Of a DNA stretch of 52,800 bases, positions 35,532-44,165 are shown one piece after another. Made by a program: the position numbers and the translations under genes. The DNA lies in NCBI GenBank assembly GCA_017476005.1, contig JAFVEM010000006.1, positions 1 to 52,800 on the forward strand, written 5' to 3'. Each line of letters starts with the position of its first letter. Position 1 is the first letter of the stretch. The notes below the pieces were generated by a model. It made no database searches, was not told the origin of the DNA, and saw nothing but the letters and a program-made list of their open reading frames with translations. This stretch comes from Selenomonadaceae bacterium (GTDB lineage: Bacteria > Bacillota > Negativicutes > Selenomonadales > Selenomonadaceae).

Positions 35532-35603
35532 TGGGGTGCAGGGGGCTTTTCTCCCTGCTGGGGTCAAGGGGCAAAGCCCCTTGCAGGTTTGGGCAGCGCC
35601 CAA
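35532..35603. repeat. dispersed hairpin repeat, partial copy D
   Basis: Three successive stems (GCAGGGGG..CTCCCTGC, AAGGGGCAAAGCCCCTT, TTGGGCAGCGCCCAA) resemble the right part of copies A and B. It lies in the leader of the XRE gene. Confidence 0.6.
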
Positions 35604-35629
35604 TTAGTCCTTACAAAGGGATGAGAGAG

Positions 35630-35998
35630 ATGAACTACCAAAATTTTGGGGATTTTCTGTGCAGCAAGCGGCTGGCGCGAAAAATCACGTTGCGCCAGCT
35701 GGCGGCGGCACTTAGTTGCACCCCGGTGTTTGTCAGCGACGTGGAAAAGGATAGGCGGAATCCCTTTGACATGGAGCGGTTGCAAAAACTGACGGCGATA
35801 CTTAAGCTAAGCGATGAGGACAGGGATCTCATGTATGATCTGGCCGGTAAAAAGCGGCAGGAGGTGGCGCCGGATATTCAGGATTACATTAAGGATAATG
35901 ATTATGTCAGCGCGGCTCTGCGTACTTGCCGGGATATGCAGGTGGGAGAGGACGAATGGGAGAAAATGATCGCGGAGCTAAAACGGAGGCGGGGATGA
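35630..35998 (+). CDS. XRE family transcriptional regulator
   Basis: The 122-residue protein starts MNYQNFGDFLCSKRLARKITLRQLAAALSCTPVFVSDVEKDRRNPFDMERLQKLTAIL, a standard Cro/CI helix-turn-helix at residues 10-65, with a short acidic C-terminus. It overlaps the ImmA gene (GATGATG). XRE-ImmA pairs control mobile elements or stress genes: the peptidase cleaves the repressor. No integrase is nearby, so this pair may be an orphan. Palindromes upstream are probable operators. Confidence 0.88.
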   Translation: MNYQNFGDFLCSKRLARKITLRQLAAALSCTPVFVSDVEKDRRNPFDMERLQKLTAILKLSDEDRDLMYDLAGKKRQEVAPDIQDYIKDNDYVSAALRTCRDMQVGEDEWEKMIAELKRRRG

Positions 35999-36696
35999 TG
36001 AATCTCACGCGGCATATCCGCCGCACTAAGACCGGCGTCCCCATTTTGAGCCTTACCCAAATGGACGCTCTGGGCGAGGCCATCATCGCCGACTTTTCCC
36101 CGGAGCGTTTGACCGAACCGGGAGAGGTGGATATAGAGGCCATTACAGAATTTTATTTGGGGTTACAGCTGGATTTCCAATTTCTTTCCTGTTGCGGCAA
36201 ATACTTAGGTATGACGGTATTTACGGATACTGACAAGATCATTATTTATAATCCGGATAAGAATGCCGCCGATTATCTGAAGGTCAAGGGCGGCACCGTC
36301 ATTTTGGACAGCACTCTTTTGGTTCCCCGCCGCGCCCATCCCTTTCGCTTTACCCTGGGGCATGAGGCGGTAGGGCATGCCCTCCTCCATCGTCCTTATT
36401 TTACCGGTGTTCGGCGTAATCCTCTGTGTCAAAATCAAGGTATAAGTAGCTACCAAACGCAAAGAGACTGGCAAGATATTGACTGGCTGGAATGGCAAGC
36501 GGATGCCATGAGCGCCGCCGTACTCCTGCCGCGAGCGGCTATGTATCGTTTTGTTCGCCGCGAAACGGCCACGGCGGATTATCAAAAACTGCCATCCCTA
36601 GCCCGGGCAGATTTTCTCGCCCGTAAACTAGCATCTATAGCCAACGTGGCTCCTTATACCGCTAAACTCAGATTGAAGAGGTTAAAATTTATATAG
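35995..36696 (+). CDS. ImmA/IrrE family metallopeptidase
   Basis: The 233-residue protein (start MMNLTRHI, behind ACGGAGGCGGG) has the zinc motif LGHEAVGHALLH near residue 122 and the third-ligand helix WLEWQADAMSAAVLLPR near 163, diagnostic of ImmA/IrrE peptidases. It would relieve repression by cleaving its XRE partner, with which it overlaps. The C-terminal PYTAKLRLKRLKFI is the usual end helix. Confidence 0.9.
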   Translation: MMNLTRHIRRTKTGVPILSLTQMDALGEAIIADFSPERLTEPGEVDIEAITEFYLGLQLDFQFLSCCGKYLGMTVFTDTDKIIIYNPDKNAADYLKVKGGTVILDSTLLVPRRAHPFRFTLGHEAVGHALLHRPYFTGVRRNPLCQNQGISSYQTQRDWQDIDWLEWQADAMSAAVLLPRAAMYRFVRRETATADYQKLPSLARADFLARKLASIANVAPYTAKLRLKRLKFI

Positions 36697-36698
36697 TG

Positions 36699-36860
36699 TT
36701 TATTTTTGGGGTTTCATCCCAAGCCCAAGCAGGAGGATAGCTAAAGCATAAGCGACCTCTACGGAGCTAAAGCTCCTAGAGTCTGCTTAAATCCCCCTGC
36801 ACTCTATTGCCGGGTCAAGGGGCTGCTAGCCCCTTGTGGGGTTTGGGGCAAAGCCCCAAG
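36699..36860. repeat. dispersed hairpin-rich repeat, copy B
   Basis: Same length class, order of stems and most bases as copy A at 29115-29281, in the same orientation. Compensated differences occur in the GGGGCTGCTAGCCCC stem. It lies between the ImmA gene and the ComK-like gene. Confidence 0.9.
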
Positions 36861-36903
36861 TAAATATAACCAATAATATATAATGGAAGAAGGGGAGAAG
36901 TCC

Positions 36904-37431
36904 ATGAAGAAACGGGAAGAGATTCGGTGTTTGGATGAGGTGACGGCCATAGTGCCGGGGTATGACGAGGGAGGCGCGCTTACCCGGGTATTCACGAAAA
37001 AATGCCCCGAGCAAAGAGTGCGCCTGACGGTAAGGGCGGTGCTAAAACGGCTGGCCGCCGCCTATGGGAAGAATTTGGAAGTGCTTAGGGAGCAGAGCGC
37101 GAAGCATACAAGGCTGGAGCAAGGAGGGATACTGGCCTTTTCGCCGGGGGTGGTACTGATGCCGTGGAAGGTGTGCAAGCCGCGAGTACCGAAGGATCCC
37201 ACCCTAGGCTTTTTAAACGTGGCCTATGGGGTGAAACTGAATCAAGCCAAAAAGGAACTGACGTTGGCGCTCCCCGGTGGCGAAACCCTCCCGGTGTTGT
37301 GGACGCAAAAAACCTTCTTCCGCCATCATGTCCTAGCGAAAAGTATGTTCATCTGGGTCAACGCCAGAGGCTATCAGGAACTTAGCCGCGCTAAGGGACA
37401 GTATGAGGAATTATTGCAAGGGTTGGCGTAA
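36904..37431 (+). CDS. possible ComK-like competence regulator
   Basis: The 175-residue protein starts MKKREEIRCLDEVTAIVPGYDEGGALTRVF behind AAGGGGAGAAG. Its layout parallels ComK: an initial AIVPxYDExGxxxTRV strand pair, a helix with LKRLAAAYGKNLEVLREQSAK (compare the YGSSYEGRKEGTK region), a VVLMPWKVCKPRVPKDPTLGFLNVAY segment, and a late GGETLPVLWTQKTFFRHHVLAKSM stretch. Identity is low by eye, so this is a hypothesis. Otherwise it is an uncharacterised conserved protein. Its end overlaps the convergent PIN gene by 21 bases. Confidence 0.45.
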   Translation: MKKREEIRCLDEVTAIVPGYDEGGALTRVFTKKCPEQRVRLTVRAVLKRLAAAYGKNLEVLREQSAKHTRLEQGGILAFSPGVVLMPWKVCKPRVPKDPTLGFLNVAYGVKLNQAKKELTLALPGGETLPVLWTQKTFFRHHVLAKSMFIWVNARGYQELSRAKGQYEELLQGLA

Positions 37432-37839
37432 AGAATGGGTAGCTAGGAATCGATCAAAGAAGTCTCGCACAGTTATTATATCTATGCCTGCATATTGTCC
37501 TATGGTCAATAAATCATTATCCCCGCTTACTATATAAATAGCGTTAGCGTCAATAGCGCAGTTTATAAATTTATCATCATCGGGATCACGGCAAATCCTT
37601 ACTGTTGATACTGGTTCGGCCATGTATATTTCATTTAGAAAAGACTGCAAAAGCTGTGTATTTATGTGTCCTTTCTTTCGCCTAATCATTTCATCGGCAG
37701 TATCTTTGTATTCTGCGACGATATATTGGTTTCCACAAACAGAAAAACGGGCGTCCATGGCGGCATCTAAAATTTTTCTGGGCAAGCCACCAAAAAAGGT
37801 TCCCGATATTACTACATTAGTATCCAGTACAACTCTCAT
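37411..37839 (-). CDS. PIN domain toxin (PIN family TA component)
   Basis: The 142-residue protein has VVLDTNVVISGTFFGG at the start, EYKDTADEMIRR in the middle, RDPDDDKFINCAIDANAIYIVSGDNDLL near 85-115, giving the four acidic residues of a PIN ribonuclease. It overlaps the upstream antitoxin by 23 bases. It belongs to the putative toxin-antitoxin PIN family whose targets are tRNA or mRNA. Confidence 0.88.
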   Translation of the reverse strand: MRVVLDTNVVISGTFFGGLPRKILDAAMDARFSVCGNQYIVAEYKDTADEMIRRKKGHINTQLLQSFLNEIYMAEPVSTVRICRDPDDDKFINCAIDANAIYIVSGDNDLLTIGQYAGIDIITVRDFFDRFLATHSLRQPLQ

Positions 37840-38065
37840 GCTTTTTTCTGCTCCTTACTGCCCGTATAGCTTCAGTAATATCGCTTTCCTTGTAGCCAAC
37901 GGACGCCGCCCAAGCTTGAGCTTTGTCAAGCCCTTGGCTAAATTCTTCGCGAACTTTATCGCGACGCTTTTTATCTAGGTTACGTAATAGCGGCATAAAA
38001 CTGCCTAAATCATCATCACTCAACTTGTTTATAATTACCACAGCTTCCTGTTGCAATGCATTCAC
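37817..38065 (-). CDS. antitoxin partner of the PIN toxin
   Basis: The start is a GTG behind ACAAGGAGGCAGT, giving 82 residues (MNALQQEAVVIINKLSDDDLGSFMPLLRNLDKKRR...). An upstream in-frame ATG lacks a ribosome site. The pattern of one long helix, a basic KKRRDKVRE segment and a C-terminal AWAASVGYKESDITEAIRAVR matches antitoxins that accompany this class of PIN toxin. Confidence 0.75.
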   Translation of the reverse strand: MNALQQEAVVIINKLSDDDLGSFMPLLRNLDKKRRDKVREEFSQGLDKAQAWAASVGYKESDITEAIRAVRSRKKHESCTGY

Positions 38066-38096
38066 GACATACTGCCTCCTTGTGTAATAATATAGC

Positions 38097-38138
38097 GAAG
38101 CGAAAGGCTCAGATGAGACAGCCAGAGCCTTTCGCTTC
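38097..38138. terminator. 14-bp hairpin between antitoxin and flavin reductase
   Basis: GAAGCGAAAGGCTC and its exact complement around a 14-base loop. It lies 62 bases after the flavin reductase stop on the minus strand. The T run is weak, so function as a terminator is likely but not certain. Confidence 0.6.
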
Positions 38139-38199
38139 ACCCTAGTTTAACCAGAATTTTGCTAAAAATCCTACATATTCCGCTAAGCCCGGAATTAGC

Positions 38200-38817
38200 T
38201 TACCGAATGAAATGGGTCGGCGTCCATGCTTCTTTTTCCGGCAATCCGTACTTTTCCTTCCCCAAGGCGATGCTCTTCATTAAAAAGCTCATATTGCGAG
38301 CCAAGGTGCGCATGGTTTGGAGACCTTCGGCATCCTTCGCGGCTTCTCCGGGCGTTAAGCCGTGGACGCTGTTCCAGTATTGGCTGGACGCGATGGGCAT
38401 ATTGCTGATGGTGAAATATTTGTTGAGTTCGTCAAAAGTGGCCGAAAGCCCACCACGACGGGCAATCACTACACTGGCTCCCACCTTCATGGTCTTGTCA
38501 AAATGGCTGCTGTAGAACAGACGGTCAAGGTAGGCAATGGTGGTGGCATTGGCGGAGGCATAGTAAACGGGGGTGCCGACCACCAGTCCATCGCACTCGG
38601 CGAAGAGCTGGCGAGTTTCGTTCACCACATCATCAAAAACGCATTTTCCCGTCTCAGAACATTTCTGGCAAGCGATGCAACCGCGAATGGGCTTATTGCC
38701 GATGTGTATCATTTCCACGTCAATGCCATTCTCGTCAAAAACCTTTCTCATTTCATCCAGCGCCACGAAGGTATTGCCCTTCGCGTGGGGAGACCCGTTT
38801 ACCATCATAACTTTCAT
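38200..38817 (-). CDS. NADPH-dependent FMN reductase / flavodoxin-fold protein
   Basis: From the ATG at 38817 (behind AGGAGAGTGAGCC) the 205-residue protein reads MKVMMVNGSPHAKGNTFVALDEM, the FMN phosphate loop. It continues with IRGCIACQKCSETGKCVFDD, a cysteine-rich iron-sulfur flavoprotein-like segment near 50, and DGLVVGTPVYYASANATTIAYLDRLFY near 80. The Cys-x2-Cys-x5-Cys may bind a cluster or be redox-active. Frames upstream to 39117 lack a start site and overlap the promoter region. Confidence 0.88.
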   Translation of the reverse strand: MKVMMVNGSPHAKGNTFVALDEMRKVFDENGIDVEMIHIGNKPIRGCIACQKCSETGKCVFDDVVNETRQLFAECDGLVVGTPVYYASANATTIAYLDRLFYSSHFDKTMKVGASVVIARRGGLSATFDELNKYFTISNMPIASSQYWNSVHGLTPGEAAKDAEGLQTMRTLARNMSFLMKSIALGKEKYGLPEKEAWTPTHFIR

Positions 38818-38856
38818 TTGGCTCACTCTCCTATTTTTGATAACACAGACATGTTG

Positions 38857-38885
38857 TTGTTCGACATCGCCCTGCCAATTCCTGC
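38857..38885 (-). promoter_or_regulatory. sigma-H type promoter of the flavin reductase
   Basis: Minus strand: GCAGGAATT, 11 bases, GTCGAACAA, 40 bases before the start. It is divergent from the element at 38929. Confidence 0.6.
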
Positions 38886-38928
38886 AAGAAAACCTCGATA
38901 ATTCTGATACGTTCCCATAAAAATCCCG

Positions 38929-38957
38929 GCAGGAACTCTCCCCCCTGCGTCGAATAC
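38929..38957 (+). promoter_or_regulatory. sigma-H type promoter of the type IIG fragment
   Basis: GCAGGAACT, 11 bases, GTCGAATAC, 38 bases before the ATG at 38995. Confidence 0.65.
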
Positions 38958-38994
38958 CTCCACCAAAACCAATCAGAACCAAGGAGGCGCCACC

Positions 38995-39801
38995 ATGAAA
39001 GAATCGGAACAAAAAAAGGCGTCTAAGAGCCGGGATGCTAAGAAGGAAATGGAGCTTTCCTTGGCGGCCGGCGAAATCGTGGGCAAGATATATACTGCGC
39101 TTCTTGCCGAATACCATAGCCCTACCGACCAGGAAGCCCTGAAAAGCCTCAACAAATTATGCGTCCGACTGGTTTTCTGTCTGTACGCCAATGATGCCGG
39201 GGTTTTCGGTAGGCGTGGGATGTTCGCCGATTATTTGCGAGCAATACCGCATAAATACACGCGACAAATGTTAGTATTTCTCTTTCAAGTCCTTGCTACG
39301 CCGCCGGAAAAACGCGACGAGTATCTTGACGATTACCTCGCCGAATTTCCTTATGTTGATGGTGGTCTGTTTGAGGATGAGTATATCGCTATTCCGCACT
39401 TCACCGACGACTTTTTGCAACTCCTTCTGCATCATGCCGGCGATAATTTTGATTGGAGCGGCATTTCTCCCACGATTTTCGGTGCACTTTTTGAATCAAC
39501 GCTAAATCCTGTCACCCGTCGCGCCGGAGGGATGCACTACACTTCCATCGAAAATATTCACAAGGTCATCGACCCACTCTTTTTAGACGACCTAAAAAAG
39601 GAATGGGAGGAAATAAAAGAAACCACTCCCCTCAAGGCTAAAAAGAAACGCCTAGAGGCGTTCCATGAAAAATTAGCTTCTCTTACTTTCCTTGACAAAA
39701 GACAAGCGTATTTGATACAAGCAAACGGCAAAGAAAAATCCTCGCAGTACCTTAGAATATGGGCTTGCGAGGATTTGCGAAATTATGGAGCGACAGCGTA
39801 A
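38995..39801 (+). pseudogene. internal fragment of an MmeI-like type IIG restriction-methylation protein
   Basis: Residues 18-236 match the middle of MmeI-like enzymes: EMELSLAAGEIVGKIYTALL, LNKLCVRLVFCLYANDAGVF, FPYVDGGLFEDE, DWSGISPTIFGALFESTLNP, GGMHYTSIENIHKVIDPLFLDDL and LEAFHEKLASLTFLD. The next residues should be PACGSGNFL, the methyl-donor motif, but the frame instead runs into 33 unrelated residues and stops. The N-terminal nuclease domain is also missing, yet a good ribosome site and a sigma-H type promoter precede the ATG. The break marks the left edge of the AT-rich island. Without both domains it cannot be an active enzyme. Confidence 0.85.
39736..39776. repeat. 11-bp inverted repeat at island edge
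   Basis: AAATCCTCGCA (39736-39746) and TGCGAGGATTT (39766-39776) lie about 35-75 bases after the point where homology to the type IIG gene ends. They could be part of an attachment site or a terminator. A doubled TTTCCCGTTTGTA motif follows near 39877-39903. Confidence 0.5.
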
Positions 39802-39926
39802 AAGTGTGCCTGTCATCTAATTGAGATGAATTATCGCCAATAGGTTTCTTGGTGGTCGCAAATTTGAAATTTCCCGTTTGTAGGGTACGGCTTTCCCGTT
39901 TGTATGGTTTCAAATTGTAGGGTAAG

Positions 39927-39955
39927 GCAGGAATTACGGCGGTTATGGAGAATAG
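39927..39955 (+). promoter_or_regulatory. sigma-H type promoter of the ankyrin gene
   Basis: GCAGGAATT, 11 bases, GGAGAATAG, 53 bases before the ankyrin gene start, inside the island. Confidence 0.5.
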
Positions 39956-40008
39956 TATATTCGGTTGGGATTTGTTTCATCGCATTTAGGAGAGCGAGGT
40001 GGGACTAC

Positions 40009-40965
40009 ATGGGCGCAACATACGGATATAATCCTCTCAGCTACGCACTTATAGACTTGTTTGTGTCAGACAACCCCGATTTTTCAACAGCGGAGAAATT
40101 AATTCAACAAGGGGCAGATGTGAATGGTCAGGGCGATGACAAAAGTGAAAATGTACTTTCTGAGATATTGTACGGATATCATTCTAATCCCACGGGAAAT
40201 ATATCAATCGCTAAGATTATCAGCTTCTTTCTTGACCACGGCTTTGATGTATCACGAAATGAAGGAAGGCATGGAGCACAGTGTTTAAGTGCCTTGACGT
40301 ATTCACCCTTTGAAAAAGAACTCATCGGCGCAACGAAAATGCTATTGGATGCTGGCGCACGTAATGTTCCCATCGAGGATAACGAGCCAGATGAAACTCC
40401 TATGAGTGCAATTGGTACAGAAGGTAGTTTCCAAGACACGGGAGAGGGAAATCACTACCTTGGTAATATCTACGAGGCTGTATATCAAATATATGTCGCT
40501 TTGGAAAATGGCAAATCCTACTCTGGTATAGAAAGTTTTGAAGCAGCTATAGGAAAAAAGATAATCCGTGTTATGGCTGTTGGAGATAGTATAAATTCCA
40601 TATTTACATCGGTAGACTTGCCTACATCCATGCATAAAAATTGTTTCTATCATAACCTCTATATGCTTTTTGATGGTGGTTATTTAATTTGCACAAAATA
40701 TGCGTCTTATTGGGTGGATACGACGCCCATAGATAAGAAAATCGTAGATGTATCCAAATTTTTTTCTCGAATTATCGACCATAAAATCTGTAATGTAGCA
40801 TTTAACCATAACTCGGTAATCAAAGGTACTACACACTATGGACAGCCTGTTACGTCTTTTCGCTTTGACAACGATGTCAAGCTAACTTTTTCGATTAATT
40901 TTGGAGAAGTCGAAAAAGATGTCTACTGCTCGTACTATTATTACGATGATGGAGGAGATGTATAA
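40009..40965 (+). CDS. ankyrin-repeat domain protein
   Basis: From the ATG at 40009 (behind GGAGAGCGAGGTGGG) the 318-residue protein starts MGATYGYNPLSYALIDLFVSDNPDFSTAEKLIQQGADVN, an ankyrin repeat, with further repeats ISFFLDHGFDVSRNEGRHG..CLSALTY and ATKMLLDAGARN to about residue 125. The C-terminal half is a beta-rich region of unknown fold. No signal peptide. The next gene starts right after its stop, so they are a coupled pair. Similar pairs occur as accessory genes in Bacillota; a conflict or immunity role is possible but unproven. Confidence 0.7.
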   Translation: MGATYGYNPLSYALIDLFVSDNPDFSTAEKLIQQGADVNGQGDDKSENVLSEILYGYHSNPTGNISIAKIISFFLDHGFDVSRNEGRHGAQCLSALTYSPFEKELIGATKMLLDAGARNVPIEDNEPDETPMSAIGTEGSFQDTGEGNHYLGNIYEAVYQIYVALENGKSYSGIESFEAAIGKKIIRVMAVGDSINSIFTSVDLPTSMHKNCFYHNLYMLFDGGYLICTKYASYWVDTTPIDKKIVDVSKFFSRIIDHKICNVAFNHNSVIKGTTHYGQPVTSFRFDNDVKLTFSINFGEVEKDVYCSYYYYDDGGDV

Positions 40966-40966
40966 A

Positions 40967-43216
40967 TTGGAAATTCGCGAGAACAGTAAACTGGCACTTA
41001 CCATGAAGTGGGCACTCACTCATTATGCACCGGAAACTGGGTGGACAATAGACGGGAAGTACGCCAGCGAACAAGATGTGGTCAATCTGATTTCTATGGC
41101 ATATAAGCAGTTTGATATGGAAGTTGTCAAGAAGGCAATTGCATATTTCCGGGAAAATTGGACGGTGAATATTTCCAAAGAAACTCGTCACGGTATGAAT
41201 AAAAAGATTATGGACTATGAGGTCGCTTTGGCAGATAACAAAGATACGGCAGAATTTACATCAGGTTATGCCTTTGAAAATGCGCCATTTTACTGCTTGC
41301 TCGGCGAATTATACGACAACAAAGGCGATGTTCAATATGCGAATTACTGGTATCAAAAATCAGCGTTGCTTGGGTTTCCTGAAGGTGAAGGAAAATTGGG
41401 GCTGTCCTATCATCGTGGGTATGGAATGACAGCCGATGATTTAAACGATGATGATATCGAAATGGCAATTCATATGAGAAGTGATAAACAGGCACTTTTC
41501 TGGTTGCAAAAAGCTCAGAATGATGGGTGGGAAGAAGCATCTCGCTATATTGACCAGGTAAAGGATGCTATGGCCGAGCAAAAGAAAAAAGAAAATCGAA
41601 CTCTCGATGAAATGATTAAGGATGCCGCACAAGGAATAGGACTAGAACAGATTGAACTAGCCGATGCATATGAAAACGGAGATGATGCCAAAGGCATTCC
41701 GATATACCATGAGGAAGCGGTGTACTGGTATGATAAATCACTTTACGGGGTAATAGTACACGAATACAGCACTTGCTTGCTGATTGCTGATATATTGGAA
41801 AATAAAATATGTGATAAAAAACGCGCATTAAAATATTATCGCAAAGCCTATCTAATGGATAATGTGATTGTCCCTGATGATGAGCGGCAAAAATTGCTCG
41901 ACAAAATAAACGCCATGACGAACGAGCTTTTTCCCGATAGACAAGAAAAAGTGGCTGCACTTAGCGATATGCTTAATGCAGATCAACTTTCCGATGGCGA
42001 TATCAAGGCATTGGCAGAGATAATGGAGTATCTTCAAGAATCGGTGTATGAAGAAAGAACTGAAGGAAAGGAGAAAGATAAGCTGTTACGGCGCATTCCA
42101 AAAGCGAAATCTATCATAAACGCAGCTTTTGAAGGCAGGGGAGTCGGAGAGAACGCATTAGGCATATTTTATCAAATTGGTGTCATTTTACCTATGAACT
42201 TCGACAAAGCTGAATATTGGTATTTATGCGCTTACACAGATGGGTATGATACAGCTTATGAGAATTTAACGGCATTACTGTTTAATAGAGGGAAAAAGGA
42301 CGAGTGGACGAATTTCGTTATTTTGGCTGCCAGAGACGGCATTGAAGATGCTAAGAAAAAATGTGATGACATTGGACTAAATTGCATGAAAACCGGTCCG
42401 GTGGAAACGAAGATGCTCGACTATTATGCGCCGGAGAAACTGATTTACAAAGACGCAACCGAGGAGCAAATTGAGTTGCTTGAGCAATTTATTCTGATAA
42501 ACAATGAGCGTCGAAAAAGAGGGATTTTATTCCAACTCGTTCCGTCCACTACCAATGAGTATGTTAATGCATTTCTAAGCGGAGAGCCGTATTCATCAGA
42601 TGCTGTCATTGATAAGCTGATGGATACTGATGATTGGCAAACTCGTAAGAAAATTATTTCTGATGCAGGGATTGATGTTAGCGACGAAATATTGCGGAGT
42701 GTTCCTTATATGCCGTTAAGCAAGGAAGAACAGAGAGGGATATTCTTGCATGGATATACGGAACACAAACGCTCACCCTATAGGAATTACGCTTTCTCAG
42801 AAAGATGGAGCAAACTGACAGAAAAAGAAAAAACTGTAATCAGAGTCATGGATGCCGACCATCGGCTTACTTTCGATATTGCCAATATTATAGTGAATGA
42901 TTACGAGAAAAAACTTGCAGATGATGAGCAAACAAAGCAACCTTCAGTGGGCGAAAAAACCACTATCGATGAGGAACATATCTTTTGGCTGGACTACGGG
43001 AACAACAGCCGTTATATGAAGCGACAAGCCTACGCGGCATTAAAATTAAATGATGAGAAAATTACAGAGGAAACCTTACGACAGGCCGGAGCAAATCGTT
43101 TACTGAACCTTATCAACATGGAAATCAATCCGATACTACATCCGCTTGTTTCTTGGGCGGCTACGCTTCATTATGAGCGTATGGTGGAGAGGTTTAAGGC
43201 CGAACAAGAAACTTAA
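40967..43216 (+). CDS. large Sel1/TPR-like repeat protein
   Basis: The product of about 750 residues has Sel1-like repeats: APFYCLLGELYDNKGDVQYANYWYQKSALLGFPEGEGKLGLSYHRGYG near residue 105, EQIELADAYENGDD..EEAVYWYDKSL near 230, and ENALGIFYQIGVILPMNFDKAEYWYLCAYTDG near 400. The C-terminal third is helical and unrecognised. TTG at 40967 is preferred, with GGAGGAGAT at the right distance; ATG at 40958 is two bases from it. It is coupled to the ankyrin gene and ends at a strong hairpin. Confidence 0.68.
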   Translation: MEIRENSKLALTMKWALTHYAPETGWTIDGKYASEQDVVNLISMAYKQFDMEVVKKAIAYFRENWTVNISKETRHGMNKKIMDYEVALADNKDTAEFTSGYAFENAPFYCLLGELYDNKGDVQYANYWYQKSALLGFPEGEGKLGLSYHRGYGMTADDLNDDDIEMAIHMRSDKQALFWLQKAQNDGWEEASRYIDQVKDAMAEQKKKENRTLDEMIKDAAQGIGLEQIELADAYENGDDAKGIPIYHEEAVYWYDKSLYGVIVHEYSTCLLIADILENKICDKKRALKYYRKAYLMDNVIVPDDERQKLLDKINAMTNELFPDRQEKVAALSDMLNADQLSDGDIKALAEIMEYLQESVYEERTEGKEKDKLLRRIPKAKSIINAAFEGRGVGENALGIFYQIGVILPMNFDKAEYWYLCAYTDGYDTAYENLTALLFNRGKKDEWTNFVILAARDGIEDAKKKCDDIGLNCMKTGPVETKMLDYYAPEKLIYKDATEEQIELLEQFILINNERRKRGILFQLVPSTTNEYVNAFLSGEPYSSDAVIDKLMDTDDWQTRKKIISDAGIDVSDEILRSVPYMPLSKEEQRGIFLHGYTEHKRSPYRNYAFSERWSKLTEKEKTVIRVMDADHRLTFDIANIIVNDYEKKLADDEQTKQPSVGEKTTIDEEHIFWLDYGNNSRYMKRQAYAALKLNDEKITEETLRQAGANRLLNLINMEINPILHPLVSWAATLHYERMVERFKAEQET

Positions 43217-43240
43217 TATATACGTGAAATACTATGCAAA

Positions 43241-43296
43241 AAGGAAACCATCTATCCATTTGTTACTCCTGAGAAATTTGGTAGATGGTTTCCCTT
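43241..43296. terminator. terminator between convergent genes
   Basis: GGAAACCATCTA (43243-43254) and its exact complement (43282-43293), preceded by an A run and followed by TTT. It separates the Sel1 gene from the methyltransferase operon. Confidence 0.75.
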
Positions 43297-43343
43297 TGAT
43301 ACTTTGAGAATCCTATGTATTGAGGCTTTTGTTTTGACAAAAG

Positions 43344-44165
43344 TCATTTTATATTGTTAATCCGTTGAGCAGCAACATCACACCATCGTTGTTCGAGTTC
43401 AATTCCAATCCATTTGATTTTATGCCCCTGCTCATTCAATTTTTCACAACACACACCCAAAGTACCAGAACCGTGGAAAGGATCTAAAATCACACCCTCG
43501 TAAAAACCATCTGCATTTTTAGGGCAAAATGCCTTTATTATCTCGGTAATCAGAGCCTCTGGTTTTTGAGTGGGGTGCGGTGTTTTTTCATTTTTATATA
43601 ACTTGCCGGCCAATGTGGGGAACGCCCACACATCACCACGCATTGCTCCGAGTGGATTGGGTTGCCATTGCGCGATTTCACCATTAGTCTTTCTGTAGTA
43701 TACGGGATTTTTTAACCGTTCTTTGCTTTTGTAAGGAATTCTTACATCATTTACATTATATGTCCATTTTTTTGGCGACTTTGAGAACCAAAGGAAAGGT
43801 TCATACTGTGTCAAAGGTGCTGTGGTTAGCCGACTGAATCCGTTTTCATAATACCATATATTCATCCTTCGGTAGTTTAATCCTACCTCATACATTATGG
43901 ACTGTATAAATCCAATATAGTGATGAATGCCAAACCAAATTATACTTCCATCGAACTTAAGCAAATCACGGCATAATTCAATGCGCCTTTTTGAAACGGA
44001 CAGGAATTCACTTAACGGTAATTTATCACTGTTATTTCCAAAGTCCTTATTTAGATTGTACGGAGGGTCTGTAAGCACTAGGTCTACACTTTCGCCTTCG
44101 TTGAGCATACGCGCAAGTATTTCATCAGAGTCTCCACAAATAATCCCTTGGTATGCGTTTATCAT
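43344..44165 (-). CDS. DNA methyltransferase, DPPY (probably N6-adenine) type
   Basis: The 273-residue protein has the order motif IV (DLVLTDPPYNLNKDFG, near residue 30), then motif X and I at the C-terminus (GVILDPFHGSGTLGVCCEKL, near 225), the beta-class arrangement. TPHPTQKPEALI near 195 is the typical loop before motif I. It should protect DNA against the nuclease encoded upstream. Its ATG overlaps the stop of the HTH-methyltransferase by four bases. N6-adenine specificity is inferred from DPPY. Confidence 0.88.
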   Translation of the reverse strand: MINAYQGIICGDSDEILARMLNEGESVDLVLTDPPYNLNKDFGNNSDKLPLSEFLSVSKRRIELCRDLLKFDGSIIWFGIHHYIGFIQSIMYEVGLNYRRMNIWYYENGFSRLTTAPLTQYEPFLWFSKSPKKWTYNVNDVRIPYKSKERLKNPVYYRKTNGEIAQWQPNPLGAMRGDVWAFPTLAGKLYKNEKTPHPTQKPEALITEIIKAFCPKNADGFYEGVILDPFHGSGTLGVCCEKLNEQGHKIKWIGIELEQRWCDVAAQRINNIK

